DNA of 64,000 bases from Rhodospirillaceae bacterium (GTDB lineage Bacteria; Pseudomonadota; Alphaproteobacteria; UBA8366): positions 62,001 to 126,000 of the forward strand of contig PBKG01000016.1 in NCBI GenBank assembly GCA_002722095.1, written 5' to 3'. The translations under genes and the position numbers were made by a program. Below the pieces are notes generated by a model that ran no database searches, was not told where the DNA came from, and saw only the letters and a list, made by a program, of their open reading frames with translations. Shown in pieces: positions 15,778 to 24,527 of this stretch; positions within the stretch are counted from its first letter, which is position 1, and the number at the start of each line of letters is the position of its first letter.

Positions 15778-16557
15778 ATGTGGAACCGATTAATTGCAAT
15801 TGCGGTAGCGACCATGTTCACGCTTGGAGGCGCTGCATATGCCGCCGATAAAAAGGACGAAGACGGCGTTGACGCATTTTTCAATCAAATTCCAGGCGAA
15901 TTTTCCGCGGACGTTACGTTGGCAAGCGACTACTCCTTCCGTGGCGTTTCGCAGACTGGCGGCAATCCCGCATTACAAGGCACGTTTGGCTATTCATTGG
16001 GCCTCCAGAAAACGTTCGGAGCGCCCGTTCCGATCAATATCTATGGCAGCGTTTGGGGCTCGAACGTCAATTTCGGCCCGGCCGATCCGTCGTACCTCGA
16101 ACTGGATTGGACCGCCGGTATCAACACCGAGCTTTCCGGCGTATCGGTCGACTTCTACGCCATCTGGTACACCTACCCGGACACCAGCGGCACCGGTAAC
16201 GACTACGTAGAGTATGCAGGCGGCCTCGGTTACGATTTCGGCCTCGCCTCGCTCGGCGTATCATTCACCTATTCGCCGGACTATACGGCCAACGCGGGCG
16301 AGTTCTACTACTTCGCTGCCAGCCTCAGCGTTCCATTGCCGTACAAGTTCAACTTTGACGCAACGGTAGGCACCGGCTGGTTCGATCGTGCAGCAGGCGT
16401 CGACTTTACGGATTGGTCGCTTGCGCTCAGTCGCGAAATTCGCGGCTTCAATTTCGCAGTGACCTATACAGACAACGATTTAAACGACAATTCCGATTGC
16501 GGCGGGCTCAACAACTGTGACGCCCGGGCCATCGGTTCAATCTCTAAATCGTTTTAA
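15778..16557 (+). CDS. TorF family putative porin (Gcw_chp)
   Basis: A 259-residue outer-membrane protein. The signal peptide is about residues 1-22 (basic MWNR, hydrophobic core, AAYAA). The mature part begins with a family segment near residue 40: FSADVTLASDYSFRGVSQTG. Alternating aromatic beta-strands follow, and the last residue is Phe after ISKS, as expected for a BamA-recognised barrel. The family is annotated as TorF porins from an alphaproteobacterial example; substrates are mostly unknown. The AAGGATCAGCAC sequence before ATG 15778 is a good Shine-Dalgarno. It is a single-gene unit with a terminator at 16599-16668. Confidence 0.9.
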   Translation: MWNRLIAIAVATMFTLGGAAYAADKKDEDGVDAFFNQIPGEFSADVTLASDYSFRGVSQTGGNPALQGTFGYSLGLQKTFGAPVPINIYGSVWGSNVNFGPADPSYLELDWTAGINTELSGVSVDFYAIWYTYPDTSGTGNDYVEYAGGLGYDFGLASLGVSFTYSPDYTANAGEFYYFAASLSVPLPYKFNFDATVGTGWFDRAAGVDFTDWSLALSREIRGFNFAVTYTDNDLNDNSDCGGLNNCDARAIGSISKSF

Positions 16558-16569
16558 ATGTGCTCGGAT

Positions 16570-16588
16570 CCGCATGCATCACATGCGG
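16570..16588 (+). repeat. perfect inverted repeat downstream of the porin
   Basis: CCGCATG (16570-16576) and CATGCGG (16582-16588) form seven pairs around a 5-base loop, 13 bases after the porin stop. No T-run follows. It may protect the porin mRNA 3' end. Confidence 0.5.
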
Positions 16589-16598
16589 ACTCGATTCT

Positions 16599-16668
16599 GG
16601 GAGCCGGTACCGGCCTTTCACCCCAGCAGACCCAGCTAGCATAGGTTGGGATCGGCTCCCAATTTTTT
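16599..16668 (+). terminator. probable Rho-independent terminator of the porin gene
   Basis: GGGAGCCG (16599-16606) pairs perfectly with CGGCTCCC (16653-16660) and is followed by AATTTTTT. The long loop contains smaller complementary segments. Orientation and T-run fit termination of the plus-strand porin transcript. Confidence 0.6.
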
Positions 16669-16690
16669 CGATAGTTTCCGGAGAGAACCG

Positions 16691-16718
16691 ATAAAAACCG
16701 GCCATCGTCTAGCCGGTT
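16691..16718 (-). terminator. Rho-independent terminator of the sdh-fum operon
   Basis: On the minus strand AACCGGC (16718-16712) pairs with GCCGGTT (16702-16696), with the T-run TTTTTAT at its end. It starts only a few bases after the fumarase beta stop at 16722. It faces the plus-strand porin terminator, so the convergent units are insulated from both sides. Confidence 0.75.
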
Positions 16719-16721
16719 ATC

Positions 16722-17414
16722 TTAGACTACTTCGTCGGACCGCGAGGTGGTTTCGCCATATCGTTTCAATGCGGGCTCGCGCAAACCTTCAAACACCTTA
16801 TCGATATTGGCATTGACCGCACGATTTTCCTGCTCGAACAAGGAATTGCCATTGAGGTCGCTTTCCACAAGGAAAGGCCCAAAATTTTCCACTTCCAGCA
16901 CCCACATTGCTTGTGCAATGCCAAGCTCTTCCAACCAGTGCGCAGCTTGCACTCGCTTGATTCCACGGCCCAGAAGCGCCCCGGTGCCATAACCGACAGT
17001 GGTTAGGTAAATCGCGTCGTTGGGGACGAAATACTTTTTATAATCCTCTTCCGCCATGCCCCCTTTACCGATGATTATTTTGACACCGGAAACCTCGAAC
17101 CATTCGGTCAACCATTTGGCAAACCGGAAACTCGCCGTCGCGGTAACCGCGCCCACATTGAAACTACCGTCTTCATTTACCGACGCCGCTGGCGAGCAAT
17201 GAAAGGTCACATTGGTAAGCGCTTCCAGGTCCACCGGCGGGGTCTCGCCGTCAGCGATAATTCGCTGATAGAGCCCCTCGCGGCCGGTATAGACGATGCC
17301 GTCGAGGTAGACGACATTGCCCAGCTCAAGGCCTGCCAAATCTTTTTTCGTGACTGGCGTCTTTAGTCGGACTTTCTTTAGCCGACCGCTTTCGACAGCT
17401 CCGTCGCTTCCCAT
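16722..17414 (-). CDS. class I fumarate hydratase / tartrate dehydratase beta subunit
   Basis: A 230-residue protein matching the C-terminal (beta) domain of iron-sulfur hydro-lyases. It has KKDLAGLELGNVVYLDGIVYTGR near its N-terminus, HCSPAASVNEDGSF with the conserved CSP segment, VGAVTATASFR, and IIIGKGGMAEE. Together with the alpha subunit it forms the [4Fe-4S] active site that hydrates fumarate to malate or dehydrates tartrate. ATG 17414 overlaps the alpha gene by 37 bases; the open frame before it is not conserved-looking. It is the last gene of the sdhB-fum operon and is followed by a terminator. The operon neighbours, succinate dehydrogenase genes, favour fumarase over tartrate dehydratase. 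Confidence 0.88.
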   Translation of the reverse strand: MGSDGAVESGRLKKVRLKTPVTKKDLAGLELGNVVYLDGIVYTGREGLYQRIIADGETPPVDLEALTNVTFHCSPAASVNEDGSFNVGAVTATASFRFAKWLTEWFEVSGVKIIIGKGGMAEEDYKKYFVPNDAIYLTTVGYGTGALLGRGIKRVQAAHWLEELGIAQAMWVLEVENFGPFLVESDLNGNSLFEQENRAVNANIDKVFEGLREPALKRYGETTSRSDEVV

Positions 17415-18340
17415 GTCACCGTATCCCGTCTCATGTAAGGGGTGAACCAATTCGGATCGGTTCTGAAAGTCATTTCGCCGTTGCCGTGTATTCTTGCAGT
17501 CGCACGCCGCGATGACAGACAGAAACTATGAACGCTCACTGGCATAGCACCGGTATGACAATAGCCGGCCTCGATATGGCAATCGATAACCATGGACTTT
17601 CCAACGAAGCCCATGGGACCCATGCCAATATTATTCCCGAGCTCCTTCATCTCTTCCTCGAGCTCCGCAATTGCCGGATCCGGATTGGCATCTCCGACCA
17701 CGCGCAAACAAGCAGCCTGTTTACCGAGCGTCATACAGATATCCTTCGAACCACCGACCCCGATTCCTACGATGGCAGGCTGGCAAGCCAGCCCACGACG
17801 GCCGAACTCATACATGACATCAAGGAAGAACTTCTTGATGCCGTCTATACCATCACCAGGGAACAGCATCCGGTAGTCGGATCCAAACAAACCGCCTTTG
17901 TGAACGGTCGTGATATCCAGCCAGTCACCACCCGGTTCAAAGGAGTAGTCGATCTCGGGCGCGTTGATGCCCACATTGTTGTCATTGTCTTGCCGATTCA
18001 ATGGATGAACCCGATTTGGCCGAAGCGGTATTTCATGGGTCGCTTCCGCAGTAGCACGACGGAGACTTTCCTCGAGGGCTACAAACCCGCCTTCGATCAC
18101 CGCCTCGTTGCCCGACTTGACGAAATAACGCGGCACGCCCGTATCCGCACACATAGCACGGCGATCGGCCTCGGCTGCCTCGTAATTCTCCAACATGGAC
18201 TCAAGAACGAAGCGGCTAAGCTCTTCTTGTTCCTCGTTCGCCATCGAGCGAAGACCGTCCTTGTAGTCCTGTGGAATTTCAATCGCGGCTCGGCTCATCA
18301 CCTCTTTGCCCGCCGCTAATATCGCTTCTTGTTTGATCAT
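17378..18340 (-). CDS. class I fumarate hydratase / tartrate dehydratase alpha subunit
   Basis: A 320-residue alpha subunit of a two-subunit iron-sulfur hydro-lyase. Three Cys in conserved settings should hold the [4Fe-4S] cluster: MCADTGVPRYFV near residue 67, GVGGSKDICMTLGKQA near residue 210, and HIEAGYCHTGAMPVSVHS near residue 266. ATG 18340 has AGGAGATCGGTC upstream and follows the SdhA stop (18351) by 10 bases. The pair acts one step after succinate dehydrogenase, which encodes the rest of the operon. A class II fumarase (fumC) also exists at 51095, so the cell has two unrelated fumarases, one iron-dependent and one not. Confidence 0.9.
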   Translation of the reverse strand: MIKQEAILAAGKEVMSRAAIEIPQDYKDGLRSMANEEQEELSRFVLESMLENYEAAEADRRAMCADTGVPRYFVKSGNEAVIEGGFVALEESLRRATAEATHEIPLRPNRVHPLNRQDNDNNVGINAPEIDYSFEPGGDWLDITTVHKGGLFGSDYRMLFPGDGIDGIKKFFLDVMYEFGRRGLACQPAIVGIGVGGSKDICMTLGKQAACLRVVGDANPDPAIAELEEEMKELGNNIGMGPMGFVGKSMVIDCHIEAGYCHTGAMPVSVHSFCLSSRRATARIHGNGEMTFRTDPNWFTPYMRRDTVTWEATELSKAVG

Positions 18341-18350
18341 GACCGATCTC

Positions 18351-20087
18351 CTAAGCCGCATCCTCGACGATCAGAGTTTCGCCCGGCTTCACTCGAGTGA
18401 AGGAAACCGGCGTATTCTCGATCGTCAGCTCGTCATTTTCCAGACGAACCACGGTATTGGTAGAGTTCTCCAGGTCGCGTGTCTCCGGGAAATCTTCTCG
18501 GAAATGCGCACCTCGGGAGTCCTCCCGCGCCAACGCCGCGGTCGCAATAGCCTGTCCAACCAATATTTGACTGTCGAGATTCATCCAATCCTGCCAGGAC
18601 AGATTGAATGCCCTACTATTCTCGGGCAATCCGATACCGTATAGCTCCTCGCGCAATGCGGCTAGGGACTCGAGGCCACGTTTGAGAGTTGTCTCAGTAC
18701 GCATGATACCCACATCGTCCCACATCACGTCATAGAGCTTCAAGCGTACATCATTGAAGTTCCCCTCGGTGTTTCCGAACGGCGTCAGCGAGCGCTCGAT
18801 AGCCGCTTCGATTACGCTATCGTCGGGCTCGGCCATTTGCCCTTCTTTCACCACCCAGGGGGGCATGTGATCCCCGGCCACGCCACCGAATACGGTGGAA
18901 TTTGCAACGCCATTGCCGCCCAACCGATTGGCGCCGTGAACGCCACCGCAATCCTCGCCCGCCGCAAAAAGCCCTGGCAAATCGGTTCGGCAGTCGCGTC
19001 CAAATTTGACTCCACCCATCATGTAGTGTGCGGTCGGCACGACTTCGACCAAGCCACCGACAAGATCGAAACCGACATCGCGGCATCGGTCCACCATGCC
19101 CTTGAATTGTTGGACCACCATTTTCGGGTCCAAATGCGCCATGGTTATGTAGAGCCCACCGTTCGGAGCCGTGCGGCCACGGCGCATCATTTCATACATC
19201 GCTCTGCTGACGATATCGCGGGTTGCCCGCTCGTTGCGCTCGTCGAACTCATGCATAAAGCGCTCTTCGTTGCCGTCCAGCAGATAGCCACCGGCACCGC
19301 GCAGACCTTCTTCGATGATGGTGCCGGTAATACGGGTGTCTTCGCCTGCAACCAGACCGGTTGGATGAAATTGCACCATTTCCATATCAAGCAGGGGCAG
19401 CCCCGCCCGAAGCGCCATCGCCATCCCGTCGCACGCCTTGTCGCCGGAAGGCGTATGATATTTGTACATGGTCGGCCCACCACCGGTACCAAGCATCACC
19501 GCCTTAGCCTGGACGAATTTGAAGTCACCGGTCCGCATATCGATCATTAATGCGCCGGCTAGGCGGGATCCATCCGCCGTCGGCACCAACTCCACCGCTC
19601 GGTGTTCCTCGAGCCGATTGATGCCCCGCGCCCAGACCTGTTCCGCCAGACGACTGATAATCTCGATTCCAGTGAGACTGCCTTTATGCACCGTGCGGTC
19701 GAAGGTTTGACCGGCAAACGCCTTTTGATGAATGGTGCCGTCGGGATTGCGGTCGAAGAAACAACCAATTTCGTTTTCAAGTTCGTGAATGCGTTCGACC
19801 GAGAGGTTAACCAAGTCCCACGCAAGATCCTGATTGTTAATCCATTTACCGCCTTCGATCGTATCCATGAAATGGCGTTCGACAGAATCGCCTTCAGCCA
19901 ACGCGACGTTGTAACCACCCTGCACCATGCGGGTACAACCGCATTTGCCGAGCAATCCTTTTACACCGACCGTGATATCCAAATCGGGGTTGGCGTTATG
20001 GGCATGCAAGGCTGCGAACAACCCAGCTCCGCCCGAACCCAGGACGAGAATATCCGTTGTGAGACGTTCGACCTTTTCCATCGCCAC
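18351..20087 (-). CDS. sdhA: succinate dehydrogenase / fumarate reductase flavoprotein subunit
   Basis: A 578-residue flavoprotein. The N-terminal Rossmann motif is ILVLGSGGAGLFAALHA, and the FAD His is expected in the CTRMVQGGYNVAL region. Active-site segments are FHPTGLVAGEDTRITGTIIEEGLRGAGG (near residue 248), ERATRDIVSRAMYEMM and HYMMGGVKFGRDCRTDLPGLFAAGEDCGGVHGANRLGGNG. The GTG at 20087 is preferred because AGGAGGGAGACGAAA sits right before it; the ATG two codons later is the alternative. Gene order is B-C-D-A, as in some quinone reductases that differ from the common CDAB. Sequence alone does not settle the direction, succinate oxidation or fumarate reduction. Confidence 0.92.
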   Translation of the reverse strand: MAMEKVERLTTDILVLGSGGAGLFAALHAHNANPDLDITVGVKGLLGKCGCTRMVQGGYNVALAEGDSVERHFMDTIEGGKWINNQDLAWDLVNLSVERIHELENEIGCFFDRNPDGTIHQKAFAGQTFDRTVHKGSLTGIEIISRLAEQVWARGINRLEEHRAVELVPTADGSRLAGALMIDMRTGDFKFVQAKAVMLGTGGGPTMYKYHTPSGDKACDGMAMALRAGLPLLDMEMVQFHPTGLVAGEDTRITGTIIEEGLRGAGGYLLDGNEERFMHEFDERNERATRDIVSRAMYEMMRRGRTAPNGGLYITMAHLDPKMVVQQFKGMVDRCRDVGFDLVGGLVEVVPTAHYMMGGVKFGRDCRTDLPGLFAAGEDCGGVHGANRLGGNGVANSTVFGGVAGDHMPPWVVKEGQMAEPDDSVIEAAIERSLTPFGNTEGNFNDVRLKLYDVMWDDVGIMRTETTLKRGLESLAALREELYGIGLPENSRAFNLSWQDWMNLDSQILVGQAIATAALAREDSRGAHFREDFPETRDLENSTNTVVRLENDELTIENTPVSFTRVKPGETLIVEDAA

Positions 20088-20100
20088 TTTCGTCTCCCTC

Positions 20101-20427
20101 CTAAATCGCGCGCACAAGGAACAGAATTCCGAATGCAAATGCGACCGCGCCTCCGATCGCCATTAGCGTCTTTTGCCAATCGTGCCATGGCAAAAATTCG
20201 AGCACCAGTAGCCGTAACCCGCCGCCCATATGTGCTGCCAACAATATAACAAGTCCGGTTTCGGCAAGCTTGACCAAGGGAGCGTCGGTCCATTGCAAAA
20301 AAGAGTTAAGCCGCGCCTCTTCCAAGGCAAGTGAAAGTACATAAAAATGAAACGGCAGGAACAGAACCAACCCGAGGCCCGATACTCGGTGCACCACAAA
20401 CGCCCAATAGGATGGGTGGTTCCGCAT
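20101..20427 (-). CDS. succinate dehydrogenase / fumarate reductase membrane anchor subunit (second)
   Basis: A 108-residue membrane protein with about three spans: residues 14-34, 54-72 and 86-106. His residues sit in the first span (VVHRVSGLG and PFHFYV) and the second (LLAAHMGGG), positions suited to haem b ligation and quinone binding. It starts at ATG 20427, sharing one base with the stop of the other anchor gene, and ends 13 bases before sdhA. It is one of two small anchors that attach SdhAB to the inner membrane and pass electrons to or from quinone. Which of the two corresponds to classical SdhC or SdhD cannot be decided by eye. Confidence 0.85.
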   Translation of the reverse strand: MRNHPSYWAFVVHRVSGLGLVLFLPFHFYVLSLALEEARLNSFLQWTDAPLVKLAETGLVILLAAHMGGGLRLLVLEFLPWHDWQKTLMAIGGAVAFAFGILFLVRAI

Positions 20428-20759
20428 TACACCACCGCCATAACCGCACGCATGCCGAGATAGAGCAGTACGAGCCCAAACAGACCCATCGAAATATCCA
20501 AGGACTTACCGCGCCAAAGCGTCATCTCCTTGACGATCGAACGCAATCCGATCGCACCATGCACCGCGGCCGCAACCACGAACAGGCTGTAGAGAAAACC
20601 CCAAATAATGCTGCCTTGGGTACGATCCAAAATCTCCGCGGCAGTGAGACCACCCTGAATCGCGATCACGATGGTGATCAAATGAATAAAAACCAGCGGC
20701 GCCAATACCATCGCACTCGCCCGTTGGGCGACATAAAGCCAGAGATCGGCGCGGCTCAT
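20427..20759 (-). CDS. succinate dehydrogenase / fumarate reductase membrane anchor subunit (first)
   Basis: A 110-residue membrane protein with about three spans: residues 14-34, 50-71 and 88-108. RASAMVLAPLVFIHLITIVI and AAVHGAIGLRSIV carry the conserved His/Arg positions of cytochrome b-type anchors; the two His could ligate a haem. It starts at ATG 20759, overlapping the SdhB stop by 4 bases, and ends on the first base of the next anchor. Several membrane His across the two anchors leave a two-haem arrangement possible. Confidence 0.85.
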   Translation of the reverse strand: MSRADLWLYVAQRASAMVLAPLVFIHLITIVIAIQGGLTAAEILDRTQGSIIWGFLYSLFVVAAAVHGAIGLRSIVKEMTLWRGKSLDISMGLFGLVLLYLGMRAVMAVV

Positions 20760-21529
20760 TTTAATTCGCCTTTTAGCGCCGCCGTCACGCTCATTCGTTT
20801 CAACCCGGCAATCGCCCGGGTCGGATTGAGATGATTAGGACAATAAGTCGTGCATTGCTGATGGCTGTGACACAAATGGCAGCCCGCGTCTTCGGCAACC
20901 GCCTTGAGATGCCCGGCTTTATCTGCGTCGCGCACATCGTTGACCAGTGTCCAAGCCCGATTCAATGCCGCTGGTCCAAGATAATCCTTGTTCCATGAAA
21001 CCACATCGCAGGCCGCATAACAGACCCCGCAGCCGAGACACTCGATCCCCGCATCCGCTTCCTTGCGTGCTCTCGAGGTGGGCTCGACCGAGGCAAATTC
21101 CATCACCTGGTCCTCTTCCCGGTCCGGGGCCGGCACAAATCGGCCTTTGGCTTGTTTCCACTTGTCGAAAAATTCGGTCATGTCGGTGGCCAAATCTTTG
21201 ATCACCGGCAAATTCCTGAGCGGATTGAGGCGAATCTTGCCGTCTTTGACCACCTTCGACGCATGGGTTCGACATGTCCAGCGCGGCGCGCCGTTCACCA
21301 TCATCGCGCAGGACCCGCACATACCGATACGGCACGCAAACCGGTAGGTTAGCGTGGGATCGATCCGGCGCTGGATATAGGTCACCACGTCGAGAATGGT
21401 CTGGCTTTCCTGGGCCGGAACCGAGAAGGTGTCGTAATGTCCCTCTTCCTTTCCACGCCAAATTTCCAACGTGATCGTATCGCCGGTTTCTGCCGCCTCC
21501 GCTGCCACCGTCATCGTCCCTTTGGTCAT
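20756..21529 (-). CDS. sdhB: succinate dehydrogenase / fumarate reductase iron-sulfur subunit
   Basis: A 257-residue three-cluster iron-sulfur protein. The N-terminal ferredoxin domain has CRIGMCGSCAMMVNG plus a distal Cys in RWTC for [2Fe-2S]. The C-terminal part has CLGCGVCYAAC and CHLCHSHQQCTTYCP. The last motif carries one more Cys than the common Cx5CxxxCP form. It relays electrons between SdhA FAD and the membrane anchors. It is the first gene of the six-gene minus-strand operon. The N-terminal 15 residues are variable, and an internal ATG five codons in is an alternative start. Confidence 0.93.
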   Translation of the reverse strand: MTKGTMTVAAEAAETGDTITLEIWRGKEEGHYDTFSVPAQESQTILDVVTYIQRRIDPTLTYRFACRIGMCGSCAMMVNGAPRWTCRTHASKVVKDGKIRLNPLRNLPVIKDLATDMTEFFDKWKQAKGRFVPAPDREEDQVMEFASVEPTSRARKEADAGIECLGCGVCYAACDVVSWNKDYLGPAALNRAWTLVNDVRDADKAGHLKAVAEDAGCHLCHSHQQCTTYCPNHLNPTRAIAGLKRMSVTAALKGELK

Positions 21530-21691
21530 AAACGTCTATATTAGCACGGAATATCCATTACCCGCCGGTTGGCGTCAATCAAATCGGCATTGCAGCCTGG
21601 CGAATTTCCCGTAACCTCGGGAACTTGCAAACTGCTATAACCGCCAGCGAATTAAACGTCCCACCTCTACTCTCGAATCGAACGAATACTA

Positions 21692-22576
21692 ATGCTTCGC
21701 CTATCCCAGCTCTTTTCCGGCAGTTTCCGCGCCGTTCTCTTGATGCTGATCTCGACAATCAGCTTCGCCATCATGAACGCCAGCATTCGCGACGTAACGC
21801 AAGAGTTGGAACCGATGATAGTGGTGTTTTTCAGGAATTTCTTTGGTCTCTTTGTCCTCGCGCCGTTTTTCATCCGCCATGGCTTGGCACCCTTTCGCAC
21901 CGAACGGTTGGGCCTGCACTGGGTTCGTGCCGTACTTAATCTCGTTGCCATGGCGGCTTTCTATATCGGCCTCAGCCTCACGCCGCTTGCGGAGGCAACC
22001 GCACTCGCCTTTACCGCCCCTTTGTTCGCGGTCCTGTTGGCGATTTGTTTCTTGGGCGAAAAAGTGGGTATCCGTCGCTGGACGGCGATTTTCATAGGCT
22101 TTGCGGGTGCCCTGGTGATCTTGAGACCAGGCTTTGGCGAAGTGGAGATCGGTGCGCTCGCGGTGTTGGTCTCCGCTGTGATCTGGAGCGGTACGCTTAT
22201 CGTGATCAAAGTACTGAGCCGCACCGAATCCAGCCTCACGATCACCGCCTATATGGCACTGCTTTTGGCGATCCTATCCCTGCCGCTGGCGGTATTTTTC
22301 TGGCAAACGCCAACCCCTGCACAATTTTTTTATCTTTTTGTCATCGCGGCCACCGGAACGCTGGGTCAATACACGCTGGTGGAAGCCTTAAGCGGGGCAG
22401 ATGCGCAGGTGGTTATGCCGCTCGATTTCATGCGCATCGTCTGGACCGCACTGCTCGGTTATTTGCTATTCAGTGAAGTTCCGGATTTCTTCGTGTGGCT
22501 CGGAGCCGCGATGATTTTTACCAGCGCTACTTATGTCGCGATCCGCGAGCGCCGAAAGCAATCGACATCACCATAG
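21692..22576 (+). CDS. DMT-superfamily exporter (EamA domain)
   Basis: A 294-residue membrane protein with ten predicted spans arranged as two EamA repeats. The first repeat ends near residue 140 and the second starts near ISAVIWSGTLIVIKVL. Typical segments are LTPLAEATALAFTAPLFAVLLA and ATGTLGQYTLVEALSGADAQVV. It is likely a drug/metabolite exporter of the inner membrane; the substrate cannot be predicted. It stands alone, divergent from the sdh operon across 162 bases. A second, related DMT exporter lies at 46677. Confidence 0.9.
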   Translation: MLRLSQLFSGSFRAVLLMLISTISFAIMNASIRDVTQELEPMIVVFFRNFFGLFVLAPFFIRHGLAPFRTERLGLHWVRAVLNLVAMAAFYIGLSLTPLAEATALAFTAPLFAVLLAICFLGEKVGIRRWTAIFIGFAGALVILRPGFGEVEIGALAVLVSAVIWSGTLIVIKVLSRTESSLTITAYMALLLAILSLPLAVFFWQTPTPAQFFYLFVIAATGTLGQYTLVEALSGADAQVVMPLDFMRIVWTALLGYLLFSEVPDFFVWLGAAMIFTSATYVAIRERRKQSTSP

Positions 22577-22856
22577 TGAAGAATCTGAATTTATTAAGAT
22601 TTTGCGTGCGATTTCAGCAATTCACTTCAAAAAATCATATATGAATATAAGAATTCAAGAAATATAGAAATACAATACGAATCTATATTTTGGTCACCTA
22701 CCCGCAATAACATACAATTAAAATATTATTTATTTATATTAATTATTAAAATAAACATTATTTAATTAGATTATCTTATTATATGTTATGTTTTTTCTAA
22801 AAAAATGAACAATTCGCCTTGAAATTTTTTACGGAATAGCCCATTTTATTAGTGTT
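22577..22856. other. strongly A+T-rich intergenic stretch
   Basis: About 280 bases with a clearly lower GC content than the rest of the window, roughly four fifths A+T by eye, including runs such as TATTATTTATTTATATTAATTATTAAAATAAAC. No gene is visible. It must carry the promoter of the following 204-residue protein and may bind nucleoid proteins. Confidence 0.6.
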
Positions 22857-23471
22857 ATGGCTGATGTTGGGTCAGTTCAAGTGTTAACGAATTCCGCTAA
22901 CGGTGGCGTCGCTCCTGTCAACGACGGACCGGGCGGTCGTACGCGTGCGCAGGTCGACGAACAACAGAGCCGTTCCGCCAACAATCGCGCTGTCGCTTTC
23001 ACGGCAAAATTCGGTAATGCGGAAACCGATAGCGGACTCCGTATCGTTCGCGGTGACGAAGTTCAAGCGATCGAAAGTGCCGATGTAGATGCTTTAGTCG
23101 AAATTCGTCGCAGCCAGGCAGCGGCACAGGCGTTGCTCTCGCTCCAGGAAGTTGGTGACGACGACGGGCCTGCGGCCACGGATACTGAAACCGCAGCCCC
23201 CGAAGGCGAAGTAATAGCACCTGAAATTACGGACGCTGATACCGGCACTGCGTCATTGGATGCCCCGGCACCCACCACCGGCGGTGCCGATATTGAAATT
23301 CAAGCTCCGCAAGGCGGTGGCGGCCCTAGTAGCGCCGCGTTAGATGCGCCGGCACCGACAGATGGTGGCGCCGATGCACCCGAAGTCGAAATCACCCTGC
23401 CGGATGGTACGGTTACCTCCGGCGGCACCGGCGGGCCACCGCGCGGCGCCGTACTGGACATCGTCGTTTAA
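22857..23471 (+). CDS. hypothetical acidic Ala/Gly/Pro-rich protein with internal repeats
   Basis: 204 residues, not recognised. The N-terminal half (to about residue 100) is mixed and looks structured: NDGPGGRTRAQVDEQQSR, then FGNAETDSGLRIVRGDEVQ. The C-terminal half is low-complexity, acidic and rich in Ala, Gly, Pro and Thr. It contains a near-duplicate unit, LDAPAPTTGGAD near residue 138 and LDAPAPTDGGAD near residue 162. No signal peptide, membrane segment or Cys is seen. ATG 22857 has no evident Shine-Dalgarno, so the start is uncertain. The gene has normal GC content although its upstream region is A+T-rich. It stands alone. Confidence 0.65.
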   Translation: MADVGSVQVLTNSANGGVAPVNDGPGGRTRAQVDEQQSRSANNRAVAFTAKFGNAETDSGLRIVRGDEVQAIESADVDALVEIRRSQAAAQALLSLQEVGDDDGPAATDTETAAPEGEVIAPEITDADTGTASLDAPAPTTGGADIEIQAPQGGGGPSSAALDAPAPTDGGADAPEVEITLPDGTVTSGGTGGPPRGAVLDIVV

Positions 23472-23570
23472 AAACCCATTTTCAGGAATTGACTAAGCAT
23501 GCGACCGGTCCGGCGCCTTTTAAGCCTATGCGTCAGGGCCGGCTAATCAATTTGCCAAGGGGAGGCTGAA

Positions 23571-24527
23571 ATGCGTATTGCCGTACTCGACGACTATTTC
23601 AACAAATCACTCGAATTTGCCGATTGGTCACCGCTCGAAGGCCGAGCGGATGTCACCGTCTTCACCGAATACCTAGGGAACGAAGACAACGTGGTCGCCG
23701 CACTCAACGAGTTCGAGATTATTGTCGGCATGCGCGAACGCACGCCGTTTCCTCGCTCGACCCTTGAACAACTACCCAATCTAAAACTGCTGATCACCAC
23801 CGGTGGCCGGAATAAATCCTTCGACATGGACGCGGCCGCGGAACTGGGCGTCACTGTCTGCGCCACCGGTGGCGTTGGGTCCCCGACATCCGAACTTGCC
23901 TGGGGGCTTATCATCGCCCTCATGCGGGATATTCCCGGGCAGCTCCAATCGATGCGCGACGGGGGCTGGCAGACCAAACCGGGGCTTAATCTATCCGGAA
24001 AGACTCTGGGGATCGTCGGGCTCGGCCATCTCGGGTCGCGCGCCGCCAAGGTCGGCCTCGCTTTTGATATGAACGTCATTGCCTGGAGCCAAAATTTGAC
24101 CGACGAGCGCGCTGCGGAAGTTGGTGTCACTCGTGTCAGCAAGGAAGACCTCTTCTCCACTGCCGATGTGATTACCATCCATTACGGTATGAGCGAGCGC
24201 AGCCTTGGCATGATTGGCGAGGCGGAATTGGCGGCCATGAAGGAAAGCGCTTTTATCGTCAACACGTCCCGCGCACCGATTATCGACCAGGACGCGCTTT
24301 ACAATGCGCTGACGTCAAACTCCATCGCCGGAGCCGGACTCGATGTGTATATGTCCGAGCCTTTGGCTACGGATGACAGATTTCGCACGCTCGAGAATGT
24401 GATTCTGACACCGCATATCGGTTATGTGACCGTGGAGAACCACGAAAAGCATTACACCGACATTGTCGAGAATATCGTCAAATTTCTCGACGGCGATCCG
24501 ATAAGGGTTTTGGCGCAGCCGGCTTAG
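23571..24527 (+). CDS. D-2-hydroxyacid dehydrogenase (NAD-dependent)
   Basis: A 318-residue member of the D-isomer-specific 2-hydroxyacid dehydrogenase family. The NAD-binding motif GIVGLGHLGSRAAKVG is near residue 145. The catalytic Arg is in NTSRAPIID near residue 231, and the proton-transfer His is in LTPHIGYVT near residue 284. It interconverts a 2-oxo acid and its D-2-hydroxy acid; the substrate is unknown. AGGGGAGGCTGAA precedes the ATG. It overlaps the end of the oppositely oriented acuI-like gene by 4 bases. Confidence 0.93.
   Translation: MRIAVLDDYFNKSLEFADWSPLEGRADVTVFTEYLGNEDNVVAALNEFEIIVGMRERTPFPRSTLEQLPNLKLLITTGGRNKSFDMDAAAELGVTVCATGGVGSPTSELAWGLIIALMRDIPGQLQSMRDGGWQTKPGLNLSGKTLGIVGLGHLGSRAAKVGLAFDMNVIAWSQNLTDERAAEVGVTRVSKEDLFSTADVITIHYGMSERSLGMIGEAELAAMKESAFIVNTSRAPIIDQDALYNALTSNSIAGAGLDVYMSEPLATDDRFRTLENVILTPHIGYVTVENHEKHYTDIVENIVKFLDGDPIRVLAQPA

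Noticed and set aside
17528..18319. 263-codon plus-strand ORF opposite the fumarase alpha gene
   Set aside because: The minus strand encodes an unmistakable iron-sulfur hydro-lyase; the plus frame has no motif.
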